NCBI RefSeq assembly: GCF_009827305.1
Contig: NZ_WTYJ01000002.1
Span: 496,001 to 560,000, forward strand
Reading direction: 5' to 3'
Length of the DNA: 64,000 bases
Source of the DNA: Croceibacterium xixiisoli
Lineage (GTDB): Bacteria; Pseudomonadota; Alphaproteobacteria; Sphingomonadales; Sphingomonadaceae
The notes beneath the pieces were generated by a model, which searched no databases, was not told where the DNA came from, and was given only the letters and a program-made list of their open reading frames with translations. The position numbers and the translations under genes were made by a program. The stretch's first letter is position 1, and each line of letters begins with the position of its first letter. Below, one piece after another: positions 17,639-26,372 of the stretch.

Positions 17639-19123
17639 TCATTGCCCTCTGCCGGGATATGGCAGCGTGTTGTCGAACCGCCTGGTGTCAGGCAGCTCTT
17701 CCCTCTCCTGTGCGATGGTCTTGGTGCCATCTGCCGCCTTGGTCAGGCGAACATCGTCATACAGGCGGCCATCGGCGGTGTAGGCGGCGTAATGCAGCGT
17801 CCCGCCATCGATGGTGATCACCTGATAAAACTGGGTATTTTCAGCCATCCGGTCCAGCGTCACGCCGCTGGCGCCGTAATCGGTCCAGCCGTTCTCGCGG
17901 AACTCATACTGCTTGGGGCCGGACACCGAATTGACGAACATCGTCGTCACGCTGCCGGCTTCCCCGGCCGAATGCCGCGCGGGCAATTGCACCGGATCCT
18001 CGATCGTGCCCCGGGCATAGGTATGGTCATGCCCCTGCAGCATCAGATCGACCTTGTGCTTCAGCAGCACGGGCAGCAGGATTTCGCGCAGGCGCGGATT
18101 GTCCCGTTCATTGCCCGATGAATAGATCGGGTGATGCTGCGTCACGATCCGCCAGCGGGCGGTGCTGGCGGTCAGCTTCGCATCCAGCCAGGCGGCCTGC
18201 GCGGCCAGATCCCGCGCGTTGGAATTCAGCACGAAGACCTGCAGATCATCCGAATAACGGACGTCATAGACGGTCTCATGCAGTTCGGCGGGCAGGGCGC
18301 TTTCCACCGGCAGGCGGAATTGCGGCCGCCACAGGAAGGCGAGCGCGCGTTCGCGGTCGGCCTCGCTCAGGCCAATGGAGTCATACTCATGGTTTCCGGC
18401 CACCGGGATCGCCGGCACCATGCCGTGAATGAACCCGCCGGCGCGGAACCATTGCGCCCATTCCAGATCGCGCGAACCCCGGTTCACCAGATCGCCGGCA
18501 TGCAGGATGAAACGCGCATCGGGCGCGGTCTGAAACGCGGCGCGGATCACGCGCGGCCAGTGCGAATCCAGCCCGTTCTGCGCATCGCCCAGATAGATGA
18601 AACGCAGCGGCGCTTCCGGCGTGGCGGTCGTGCCCCTGGCCGGCGCGGTGCGGGTCTGGAACCATTCGCTCCATTTCCCGTCGGCCCCTTCCACGCGATA
18701 GGCATAGAGCGTGTTGGGCGCCAGCCCGTCGAAGCGCACCGAATGGTAACTGGCACCCGGCAGGCCCTGATTGTGTTCCACCGGAATGCGCACGCCGGCG
18801 CGCTGGATGGCATCCAGATCGATCGTCTCGCTGGTCGCGGCAATCGAGCGGGCATTCTGGTCGAACCGGGCATCGGGCAGGGCCAGGGCGATCTCGGCCT
18901 TCGCCGTCGTCACGCTGGCGGCGGTGCGCCAGTTGACCGCAATGCTGGTCGCCGGATCGCCTTCGAAGCTCGCAATGATGCGGTCGGGCCATTCGCTGGC
19001 CTGCTGCCACGGGGCAATCGCCGGTGCGTCATGTTCAGCGGATACATGCGCCTGAACCGGGGACACGGCCACGCACATGCCGGGCACGGCCAGAGCCGCC
19101 GCCCGCATCAACAAATTCCTCAT
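17639..19123 (-). CDS. Secreted purple acid phosphatase-like metallophosphoesterase
   Basis: 494 residues. Signal peptide ending near VQAHA-type residues 24-26, an N-terminal fibronectin-III-like domain (about 45-165) and a calcineurin-like phosphoesterase domain. All metal-binding blocks are present: GD 179-180, GD 210-211, GNHE 243-246, QHHP 329-332 and GHDH 364-367. It is expected to hydrolyse phosphoesters in the periplasm or outside the cell. First gene of a likely operon with the TonB receptor. Confidence 0.9.
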   Translation of the reverse strand: MRNLLMRAAALAVPGMCVAVSPVQAHVSAEHDAPAIAPWQQASEWPDRIIASFEGDPATSIAVNWRTAASVTTAKAEIALALPDARFDQNARSIAATSETIDLDAIQRAGVRIPVEHNQGLPGASYHSVRFDGLAPNTLYAYRVEGADGKWSEWFQTRTAPARGTTATPEAPLRFIYLGDAQNGLDSHWPRVIRAAFQTAPDARFILHAGDLVNRGSRDLEWAQWFRAGGFIHGMVPAIPVAGNHEYDSIGLSEADRERALAFLWRPQFRLPVESALPAELHETVYDVRYSDDLQVFVLNSNARDLAAQAAWLDAKLTASTARWRIVTQHHPIYSSGNERDNPRLREILLPVLLKHKVDLMLQGHDHTYARGTIEDPVQLPARHSAGEAGSVTTMFVNSVSGPKQYEFRENGWTDYGASGVTLDRMAENTQFYQVITIDGGTLHYAAYTADGRLYDDVRLTKAADGTKTIAQEREELPDTRRFDNTLPYPGRGQ

Positions 19124-19206
19124 TGCGACCTCCCAGGTCCTGGCCTGTTCGGCCTGATCTTGAGCGGGCCTCTAGGGGGGCGGAATTACGGTTTGAGGGC
19201 GATCCT

Positions 19207-19235
19207 ATTACAATTGGAAGAAAGTTACGTTACAA
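19207..19235 (-). promoter_or_regulatory. Candidate sigma-70 promoter of the phosphatase/TonB receptor operon
   Basis: On the minus strand TTGTAA (19230-19235), a 17-bp spacer and TGTAAT (19207-19212) give a reasonable -35/-10 pair about 80 bp upstream of the phosphatase start, in the most AT-rich part of the region. Confidence 0.4.
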
Positions 19236-19256
19236 CGCAATTTCATTAGATTAGTG

Positions 19257-19275
19257 GGTAATGATAATAACTATC
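19257..19275. promoter_or_regulatory. Fur-box-like sequence
   Basis: GGTAATGATAATAACTATC matches the 19-bp E. coli Fur consensus at 16 positions. It lies about 20 bp upstream of the candidate -35 of the phosphatase operon and about 140 bp upstream of the exonuclease gene on the other strand, so its target is unclear. An inner inverted repeat TGATA-N5-TATCA is also present. Confidence 0.35.
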
Positions 19276-19416
19276 AGTTGAAGTCAGCGGCAATGTTTTT
19301 GTAATGGTCAAATGAGGAGCTTCCGGCGCCCAAATGCGTTGTCATGCGCAGGCAGCGCGTATCCACGCGCAGGCAGGGCGCGCCATGCGTGATTAAAATG
19401 AAGGGGAAGCGCAATC

Positions 19417-20418
19417 ATGGCGGGCACATCCTGGATCACCTCCACCCCCACCGGAATCCACCTCCCGGGCCCCGATGTCTGGGTCGATCCGTCCCAGCCG
19501 GCGGCCCGTTCGCTGATCACCCACGGCCATGCCGATCACGCGCGCGGCGGCCATGGCCAGGTCATCACCACCGCCGAAACCGCCGCCATCATGGCGCTGC
19601 GCTATGGCGAGGCGCCCGATACGCAACACGCTGAATTGCGTCAGGAAATCCCTCTCGGCGACGGCGTGAGTGCCACCTTCTTCCCCGCCGGCCATGTGCT
19701 CGGCTCGGCCCAGATCCTGCTCCAGCGGGCAGGGGAAAGGATCGTCGTCACCGGGGATTACAAGCGCCGGCCCGATCCCACCTGCCTGCCGTTCGAACCC
19801 GTCCCCTGCGACGTGCTGATTACGGAGGCGACCTTCGGCCTGCCGGTTTTCACCCACCCACCGATCCTGGGCGAAATGGCCCGCCTCCTCGAAGCCCGCG
19901 CCACCCACCCAAACCGCTGCGTCCTCGTCGGTGCCTACGCCTTGGGCAAAGCGCAGCGGGTCATCGCCGAGCTGCGTCGGGCCGGCTACAATCAGCCGAT
20001 CTACCTCCACGGCGCGCTGGCCCGGATGTGCGCTTTGTACGAGGAATTGGGCGTTTCTCTGGGGCCGTTGAAGCTCGTGGAAGGCCACAGTCGGGAGGAT
20101 CTCGCCGGTCAGATCATCCTTTCCCCACCCTCGGCCCTGAACGACCGCTGGAGCCGCCGCTTGCCTGATCCGATCACTGCCATGGCCTCGGGCTGGATGC
20201 GCGTCCGCCAGCGCGCGGTGCAGCGCAATGTGGAACTCCCGCTGATCATTTCCGACCACGCCGACTGGACCGAACTCACCAACACGATCCAGGAATTGCG
20301 CCCGGGGGAAGTGTGGGTAACCCACGGTCGGGAAGAGGCGCTGGTACACTGGTGCCGCACCCGCCAGATCCGCGCCCGTGCGCTCGATCTGGCTGGCTAT
20401 GATGATGAGGACGACTGA
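19417..20418 (+). CDS. DNA ligase-associated exonuclease (metallo-beta-lactamase/beta-CASP fold)
   Basis: 333 residues; AAGGGGAAG precedes the start. The metallo-beta-lactamase motif THGHADH (H36, H38, D40, H41) is intact, with the later GDYK and SDHAD motifs of the SNM1/Pso2-like beta-CASP family. It ends 2 nt before the ligase gene, so the two are co-translated. Family knowledge: partner of an ATP-dependent ligase, an Lhr-like helicase and a phosphodiesterase in crosslink or oxidative damage repair. The last two are not in this window. Confidence 0.92.
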   Translation: MAGTSWITSTPTGIHLPGPDVWVDPSQPAARSLITHGHADHARGGHGQVITTAETAAIMALRYGEAPDTQHAELRQEIPLGDGVSATFFPAGHVLGSAQILLQRAGERIVVTGDYKRRPDPTCLPFEPVPCDVLITEATFGLPVFTHPPILGEMARLLEARATHPNRCVLVGAYALGKAQRVIAELRRAGYNQPIYLHGALARMCALYEELGVSLGPLKLVEGHSREDLAGQIILSPPSALNDRWSRRLPDPITAMASGWMRVRQRAVQRNVELPLIISDHADWTELTNTIQELRPGEVWVTHGREEALVHWCRTRQIRARALDLAGYDDEDD

Positions 20419-20420
20419 GG

Positions 20421-22019
20421 ATGAAGGCCTTCAGCACCCTGATCGACCGGCTGATCTACACCCGCTCGCGCAATGAAAAGCGCGATCTGATCGCCGCCTA
20501 TCTCCGCACTGCGCCGGACCCCGATCGCGGCTGGGCGCTGGCCGCCATGACCGGGGCGCTGGATTTCCCGGCGGTGAAATCGGCCGCCATCCGCAAGATC
20601 ATCGGTGAGCGGGTCGATCCCGTGTTGTTCGCCCTGTCGCGCGATTATGTCGGCGACACCGCCGAAACCGTCAGCCTGCTCTGGCCCACGCCTGACGCGG
20701 CGGAGCGGGTGGGATCCGAACCCACGCTCTCCGAAACCGTCACCGCACTGGCTGGCATGACCCGCGCCAGCGTGCTGCGTGAACTGCCGCTGTTGCTCGA
20801 TCGGCTCGACGCCAATGGTCGCTTCGCCCTGCTCAAATTCGCCACCGGGGCCATGCGGATCGGCGTGTCGGCGCGGATGGCCAAGCTCGCCTTCGCCCAT
20901 GCCTTCGACGTGTCGAGCGACGATGTGGAAGAGATGTGGCACGCGCTGCAGCCGCCTTATGCCGAATTGTTCGCCTGGGCCGCTGGTGGCGAAGAAAAGC
21001 CCGATGCCAGTGCCTTGCCGGTCTTCCGCCCGTTCATGCTGGCCGTTCCGCTGGAAGAACGGGAGATCGATCTCAGCCAGTTTGCCGCCGAATGGAAATG
21101 GGACGGCATCCGCGTGCAGCTGGTCCACATGGGCGGTGAAACCCGCCTCTATAGCCGGGGCGGGGACGATATCACCGGCGCTTTCCCCGATGTCGCGGCT
21201 GATTTTTCCCTGCCCGCGGTGCTCGACGGCGAATTGCTGGTGCGCGGCGCGCATCAGGGCGGGGAAGAGGGTGGGGCGGCCAGCTTCAACGCGCTGCAGC
21301 AGCGGCTCGGCCGCAAGCAGGTCTCCGCCGCCATGCTGGCCGAATACCCTGCTTTTGTGCGGCTGTATGACATTCTGGTCGATGGCGCAGAAGACGTTCG
21401 CGCGCTGCCCTGGACGCAGCGCCGCGCCCGGCTGGAGGCGCTGATGCCGCGCCTGCCGGCATCGCGGTTCGATATCTCGGCGCTGATCGAGGCGGCGGAT
21501 TTCTCCGCCCTGGCCACTCTGCGCGACAATGCCCGTGACGCTGCGATCGAGGGGCTGATGCTGAAGCTGCGCGACAGCCCCTATGTCCCCGGCCGCCGCG
21601 TCGGCCTGTGGTACAAATGGAAACGTGATCCGCTGACCGCCGATTGCGTGCTGATGTATGCCCAACGCGGATCGGGGAAGAGATCCAGCTTCTATTCCGA
21701 TTACACCTTCGGTTGCTGGACTGCGCCGCCGGAGGAGGGCGGGGAGATCGTGCCGGTGGGCAAGGCCTATTCCGGCTTCACCGATGAAGAGCTCAAATGG
21801 CTCGACAGCTTCGTGCGCAAGCACACCGTCCAGCGCTTCGGCCCGGTGCGGGAGGTGGAAAAGACGTTGGTGGTGGAGGTCGCGTTCGATTCCATCCACG
21901 ACAGCAAGCGCCACAAATCCGGCCTCGCCATGCGGTTCCCCCGCATTGCACGCATCCGGAAAGACAAGCCGGCGGCAGAAGCCGATCTGGTCGAAACCCT
22001 GCGCCGCCAGATCGTGTAG
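20421..22019 (+). CDS. ATP-dependent DNA ligase, cisplatin-damage-response type
   Basis: 532 residues. The N-terminal DNA-binding domain occupies about 1-200. The adenylation domain carries motif I, KWDG, with K226 as the AMP-accepting lysine, and later VGLWYKWKRDPLTAD as motif V. A C-terminal OB-fold follows. There is no polymerase or phosphoesterase domain, so it is not a LigD-type NHEJ ligase. It follows its exonuclease partner by 2 nt. Confidence 0.92.
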   Translation: MKAFSTLIDRLIYTRSRNEKRDLIAAYLRTAPDPDRGWALAAMTGALDFPAVKSAAIRKIIGERVDPVLFALSRDYVGDTAETVSLLWPTPDAAERVGSEPTLSETVTALAGMTRASVLRELPLLLDRLDANGRFALLKFATGAMRIGVSARMAKLAFAHAFDVSSDDVEEMWHALQPPYAELFAWAAGGEEKPDASALPVFRPFMLAVPLEEREIDLSQFAAEWKWDGIRVQLVHMGGETRLYSRGGDDITGAFPDVAADFSLPAVLDGELLVRGAHQGGEEGGAASFNALQQRLGRKQVSAAMLAEYPAFVRLYDILVDGAEDVRALPWTQRRARLEALMPRLPASRFDISALIEAADFSALATLRDNARDAAIEGLMLKLRDSPYVPGRRVGLWYKWKRDPLTADCVLMYAQRGSGKRSSFYSDYTFGCWTAPPEEGGEIVPVGKAYSGFTDEELKWLDSFVRKHTVQRFGPVREVEKTLVVEVAFDSIHDSKRHKSGLAMRFPRIARIRKDKPAAEADLVETLRRQIV

Positions 22020-22098
22020 TCCTTGGGGCAAAGCAGCCGAAACCAAAGCTTTCTCCCCGCGTTCCACCCCTACGACATCGTTGCAGGAGCGCGCATAT

Positions 22099-22620
22099 AT
22101 GGCCGAAGATTTCTCCATCCCGACAGTCTCGCAGGTCGATCTGCCGCGCTATCTCGGGCTGTGGTACGAAATCTGCCGCCTGCCGATGAAATGGGAAGAT
22201 GAGGCGGCATCGGATATCACCGCGCATTATTCGCTCAAACCCGATGGCAAGGTGAAGGTCGATAACCGCTGCATCGATGCCGACGGCAAGCCTGCCCAGG
22301 CCGTCGGGGAGGCGGAAGCGGTCGATGACAGCATGGCCCGCCTCACCGTCACCTTCCTCCCGGCAGGCTTGCGTTGGTTGCCTTTCACAAAGGGTGATTA
22401 CTGGGTGCTGATGCTGGATGAGGATTACCGCATCGCCTTGGTCGGCAGCCCGGATCGCAAATATCTCTGGCTGCTGTCGCGCACGCCGCAGCTTTCTCCG
22501 GCGGAGCGCGCTCCGTTCCTGGCCCATGCCGAGCAATTGGGCTTCGATCTCGCGCCGTTGATCACCCCGCAACAAAGCGGCGGGCAGGTTACCGATGCCA
22601 TGCTCGATCGAGAGGGCTGA
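22099..22620 (+). CDS. Lipocalin family protein (Blc-like)
   Basis: 173 residues; the start follows GCAGGAG. The lipocalin first motif is clear (LPRYLGLWYEICRLP, residues about 14-28), and YWVLMLDEDY with WLLSRTP are the later strands. Unlike E. coli Blc, no lipoprotein signal is present, so this protein may be cytoplasmic. The ligand is probably lipid-like. It lies 79 nt after the ligase gene. Confidence 0.88.
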   Translation: MAEDFSIPTVSQVDLPRYLGLWYEICRLPMKWEDEAASDITAHYSLKPDGKVKVDNRCIDADGKPAQAVGEAEAVDDSMARLTVTFLPAGLRWLPFTKGDYWVLMLDEDYRIALVGSPDRKYLWLLSRTPQLSPAERAPFLAHAEQLGFDLAPLITPQQSGGQVTDAMLDREG

Positions 22621-22667
22621 GACGCCCCCGCCTCGCCAATCTGGGGCTGATCTGCTGTAAGACGCCA

Positions 22668-23384
22668 ATGGATGAGCCACTGCCGGAAGAGATCGCTCGT
22701 TTCATCGCCGCTGCGGTGGTCACTGGCGATCTGGTGTTGCCATACCATTACCCTGCCATCGATGAGCTGGCGGCGTTCCAGATCGGCTACCGCTCGCATG
22801 GGCTGACTGGCGAAAGTCTTGTGTCCTGTGAAGACGGTGGCTGGCAGCCGGGATGGCTCGTCATTGCACAGAACTATTTCGGCGATCCGTTTTTCATCGA
22901 CACGGGCGAAGGGGCCGCCGGCTTTCCGGTCCATTACGCGCCACATGGGGCGGGGCGCTGGGATGCCATCACGGTCGCGCCCTCCTGCCGGGAGTTTGGT
23001 GCCGCGCTGGCCCACCTTCAAGGCACCGGTGATGCAGATGCGCTGGAAGCGATCATATCTGGCGATCCGGACCATCCCCTGTGGCGGGAGGCCATCGCCG
23101 AGCGGCGCGAACGGGCCGAGGACGATGCGGTCGAGCCCGCCTACGATCCGCGGGCAATCGAACAGGGCGATCTGATTGTCACCGATCTTGGCCCGCACAA
23201 GATGAAGGTGATCCGCCTGCTGCGGGAGGTATTGGGCCTGTCCTTGCAGGACGCGATGGCCCTGTCCGCGCAACCTGACATTCTGGTCGGCAGCGGGCCC
23301 CGGGTCAGCTTCGGCTGGATCGAGCGCGATTTGATCGCGCAGGGAGCGTCCGTGACGTTCCGCCCGCAAGCCGGCGACGCTTAA
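22668..23384 (+). CDS. SMI1/KNR4-type protein with ribosomal L7/L12-like C-terminal domain
   Basis: 238 residues. The N-terminal about 150 residues look like an SMI1/KNR4 (SUKH) fold, with the patterns WLVIAQNYFGDPFFID and GAGRWDAITVA. Residues about 180-235 resemble the C-terminal domain of ribosomal protein L7/L12: KMKVIRLLREVLGLSLQDAM, then a gap and AQGASVTF. SUKH proteins are often immunity proteins to contact-dependent toxins, and the L7/L12 C-terminal domain is the stalk module that recruits translation GTPases. No toxin gene is adjacent. Function unknown. Confidence 0.6.
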   Translation: MDEPLPEEIARFIAAAVVTGDLVLPYHYPAIDELAAFQIGYRSHGLTGESLVSCEDGGWQPGWLVIAQNYFGDPFFIDTGEGAAGFPVHYAPHGAGRWDAITVAPSCREFGAALAHLQGTGDADALEAIISGDPDHPLWREAIAERRERAEDDAVEPAYDPRAIEQGDLIVTDLGPHKMKVIRLLREVLGLSLQDAMALSAQPDILVGSGPRVSFGWIERDLIAQGASVTFRPQAGDA

Positions 23385-23390
23385 CCGCTG

Positions 23391-24455
23391 TCAGCCCACC
23401 CGGCTTTCCGCGATCCGGGCCGCCAGATCCTGAAAATCCTGGTGCAGCTTGCGCAACGCAAAGGCGAGCCCGAACACGCGCCCGACGGAATCGAACGGCA
23501 TTTCGCGCGCATGATCGGACTGCTGCAGTGCGGTGAAGGCCGCGTCGAAGGCCATGGCGGCCTGGTCTTCCGGTTGCGGGGAAATCTCTGCTCCTTCGGT
23601 CAAGCCCCGCGCGCAGGCCTGTGCCAGCTGTGCCATGGATCGCAGCATGCCGGTCGCCGCCGGGCCGACGAAGGCCATCGCTTCTTCGGCCAGCGGCTGG
23701 TCCAGCAATCCGCCGACATGGGTTATGCCGTTTCTGATCCGCCACAGCGTGCGCGGGATGGCATCGGACACGCCTTCGCTGACCAGCCCCATGGCCTTTT
23801 CCCGCTGTGCGTCCTTCAGCATGCCGTCGGCGGCCACCATGGCATTGCGCATGCTGATCAGCGCCTCCGCCGGGACCACGGCCTTGCGCTGTTCCAGCGC
23901 ATCGGCCTCCGTGTTGAGCAGTTCGGCCATGGTCTTCAGCACGCCGCCCAGCTGGTCGATCATCACGCCCTTTGATGGAACCGGCAGGATGAACCGGCTG
24001 GCTAGCACGCCCACCACGCCGCCCAGCGTGATTTCCAGGATCCGGTCCAGCACGAACACGCCCACCGGCATGGTGGTAACGTGGGTCAGCACGACCACTG
24101 CCGCTGTCAGCGGGGCGGCCCGCAGATAAGCGTGCTTGCCCGCTGTGACATTCAGCACGCCAATGGCCAGCACCAGCGTGGCGGCCAGCGCGATCGGATG
24201 ATGCGGCAGCGTCAGCAGGATGATCCCGCCCGTCAGCGCGCCTGCCACCGTCGCGATCAACCGGTCGCGCGCGGCGCCGGCGGTCGCGCCCAGCGATCCC
24301 TGCATCACGATCAGCACGGTGAAGATCGCCCATGCCCCCTGCGGCAGGCCGAATGCCTGCACCAGCGCGAAGGTGACGCAACAGGCGACCATGACACGGA
24401 TGGCCTGGGCCAAAGCAGGGGGCAAAGCGGGGGCCAAGGCGGGCTTTATGGACAT
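23391..24455 (-). CDS. FUSC family (fusaric acid resistance-like) membrane protein
   Basis: 354 residues from ATG 24455, which follows GAAGGAGCCGCC; a longer in-frame start lacks such a site. Six to seven transmembrane helices lie in the first 170 residues (AQAIRVMVACCVTFALVQAF and so on), and a helical cytoplasmic domain makes up the rest. This is one FUSC half, as in aromatic-acid or drug efflux proteins. No membrane-fusion or outer-membrane partner is adjacent. Substrate unknown. Confidence 0.8.
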   Translation of the reverse strand: MSIKPALAPALPPALAQAIRVMVACCVTFALVQAFGLPQGAWAIFTVLIVMQGSLGATAGAARDRLIATVAGALTGGIILLTLPHHPIALAATLVLAIGVLNVTAGKHAYLRAAPLTAAVVVLTHVTTMPVGVFVLDRILEITLGGVVGVLASRFILPVPSKGVMIDQLGGVLKTMAELLNTEADALEQRKAVVPAEALISMRNAMVAADGMLKDAQREKAMGLVSEGVSDAIPRTLWRIRNGITHVGGLLDQPLAEEAMAFVGPAATGMLRSMAQLAQACARGLTEGAEISPQPEDQAAMAFDAAFTALQQSDHAREMPFDSVGRVFGLAFALRKLHQDFQDLAARIAESRVG

Positions 24456-24578
24456 GGCGGCTCCTTCGCTGATCGGTACAGCCATGCACCCGGATCAGGC
24501 GCTGCGCCATGGCATAAACGAAAACCGCATTCGGCAAGCCGGCTTCCCGGCTGGCCGACACCGGGCTAAACGCCGCTC

Positions 24579-25391
24579 ATGGCTCAAAAACCTTTGATCG
24601 GCCGCGACACCCGGCTGTGCATGTCGTTGTCCGCCCGGCCGGGCAATTTCGGCACGCGCTTCCACAACCGGCTCTATGAGCTGACCGGGCTGGATTTCGT
24701 CTACAAGGCCTTCAGCACCACCGATCTGCCGGCCGCCATTGGCGGTATTCGCGCTTTGAACATTCGCGGCTGCGCGATTTCCATGCCGTTCAAGGAAGCA
24801 GTCATTCCCCTGCTGGATGGGCTGGATAACAGCGCCGCAGCGATCGACAGCGTCAACACAATCGTCAATGATGATGGCCGGCTGACCGGCTACAACACCG
24901 ATTATGGTGCGGTGCGCGCGCTGATCGCCGATATCGATCCGGCAACCCCGTTCGTGTTGCGTGGCTCCGGCGGCATGGCCAAGGCCGTGGCGGCGGCATT
25001 TCGTGACGCCGGTTTTCGCGATGGGGTAATCGTTGCCAGAAACCAGGCTGCATGTCAGGCGCTGGCGGCGCTTTGCGGTTTTCGCTGGCTCGCCGATCTG
25101 GGGGAGGGCGCGCCGATCCTGATCAATGTCACACCCTTGGGCATGACCGGCAGCCCGCCCAATGAGCTGCCATTTCCGGAGGCGATGATAGAACAGGCAG
25201 TGATCGCCTTCGACGTGGTGCAATATCCACCCGAAACCCCATTCCTGCGGATCGCACGCGAAGCGGGCAAGCGCTGCATCACCGGGGAAGAGGTGGCGAT
25301 CCTGCAGGCGCTGGATCAGTTTGTCCTCTACACCGGCCTGCGCCCGTCACCCGATCAGGTGGCAGACGCGGCCCGATTTGCCCGGCAATAG
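24579..25391 (+). CDS. Shikimate dehydrogenase-like protein (HI0607-type)
   Basis: 270 residues. The N-terminus reads LCMSLSARPGNFGTRFHN rather than the classic AroE opening, which places it with the HI0607-like branch. The catalytic Lys (K72, SMPFKE) and Asp (D108, NTDYG) are retained. A Rossmann domain with GSGGMAKAV follows. It likely reduces a dehydroshikimate- or quinate-like substrate with NADP(H), but members of this branch have low shikimate activity, so it may not be the main AroE. Confidence 0.8.
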   Translation: MAQKPLIGRDTRLCMSLSARPGNFGTRFHNRLYELTGLDFVYKAFSTTDLPAAIGGIRALNIRGCAISMPFKEAVIPLLDGLDNSAAAIDSVNTIVNDDGRLTGYNTDYGAVRALIADIDPATPFVLRGSGGMAKAVAAAFRDAGFRDGVIVARNQAACQALAALCGFRWLADLGEGAPILINVTPLGMTGSPPNELPFPEAMIEQAVIAFDVVQYPPETPFLRIAREAGKRCITGEEVAILQALDQFVLYTGLRPSPDQVADAARFARQ

Positions 25392-25466
25392 ACGCTTGGC
25401 AGATATCGGGGAGTGCTGATCCCCGGGATGGTATTGCGTCCGGCTCCCGCCTTGCGCAAAATTCGC

Positions 25467-26372
25467 TCAGCGGACCCAGTCGAGCCCGATTTCCTCAAAG
25501 ATCTCACGGCTTTCGGCCCAGTTTTCCTCGACCTTTACATGCAGGAACAGATGCACGGGCACGCCCAGAATCTCGCTCAGTTCAGCGCGGGCGGCTTCCC
25601 CGATGGCCTTGATCTTCGCGCCGCGCTTGCCCAGCACGATGCTCTTCTGACTCTCCCGCGCGATCACGATCTGCTGGTGAATCTCGACACTGCCATCCTT
25701 GCGGGTGGTATAGGCCTCGGGCCGTACCGCGCTGTCATAGGGCAATTCGTCATGCAATTGGCGATAGAGCTGTTCGCGCGTGACTTCGGTGGCGAGCAGC
25801 CGCTCGCTGGCATCGGACACCTGATCTTCGGGATAATGCCACGGGCTTTCCGGCATCAGTCCGGCGAGGAACGTCTTGAGTTCGGGCACACCGTCGCCAT
25901 CCAGCGCGGACACGAAGAACACCTCGGTGAAATCGACCTTTGCAGTCAGATCCTGCGCCAGTGTCAGCAGATCGCCCTTCTTGCCGGTATCGACCTTGTT
26001 CAGCACCAGGATTTTGCGTTCCGGCCGGTCCTTCAGATTTTCGAGCAGCGGTTCCAGCTCGTGCCGGCGCTTCTTCACGCTGTCGACCACCAGCAGCACT
26101 GCATCGGCGGCCACGGCGCCTTCCCAGGCGGCGCTGACCATGGCGCGGTCCAGCCGCCGCTTGGGGGCGAAAATGCCCGGCGTGTCGGCTAGGATGATCT
26201 GCACCGGACCTTCCAGCGCGATGCCCAGCAGGCGTGCGCGTGTGGTCTGGGCCTTGGCGCTGGTGATCGCGACCTTCTGCCCCACCAGCTGGTTGACCAG
26301 CGTCGATTTGCCGGCATTCGGTGCGCCGATCACGGCCACGACGCCACAACGCTGGTTTTCCACTTCACTCAT
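25467..26372 (-). CDS. era: GTPase Era
   Basis: 301 residues. G1 is GAPNAGKST, G3 is DTPG and G4 is NKVD; the KH domain near the C-terminus has VLGKRGAKIKAIG. Era binds the 3' end of 16S rRNA during 30S assembly. It overlaps rnc by 4 nt (ATGA) and is the last gene of lepB-rnc-era. Confidence 0.97.
   Translation of the reverse strand: MSEVENQRCGVVAVIGAPNAGKSTLVNQLVGQKVAITSAKAQTTRARLLGIALEGPVQIILADTPGIFAPKRRLDRAMVSAAWEGAVAADAVLLVVDSVKKRRHELEPLLENLKDRPERKILVLNKVDTGKKGDLLTLAQDLTAKVDFTEVFFVSALDGDGVPELKTFLAGLMPESPWHYPEDQVSDASERLLATEVTREQLYRQLHDELPYDSAVRPEAYTTRKDGSVEIHQQIVIARESQKSIVLGKRGAKIKAIGEAARAELSEILGVPVHLFLHVKVEENWAESREIFEEIGLDWVR

Noticed and set aside
19124-19416. Pho box upstream of the phosphatase
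   Set aside because: I could not find two CTGTCAT-like repeats with proper spacing on either strand.
20421-22019. NHEJ ligase LigD
   Set aside because: There is no polymerase or phosphoesterase domain and no Ku gene nearby; the neighbour is the ligase-associated exonuclease.
20397-22118. 573-codon open frame antisense to the DNA ligase
   Set aside because: The ligase motifs on the plus strand are complete; the antisense frame is rich in Gly, Arg and Gln with no motif.
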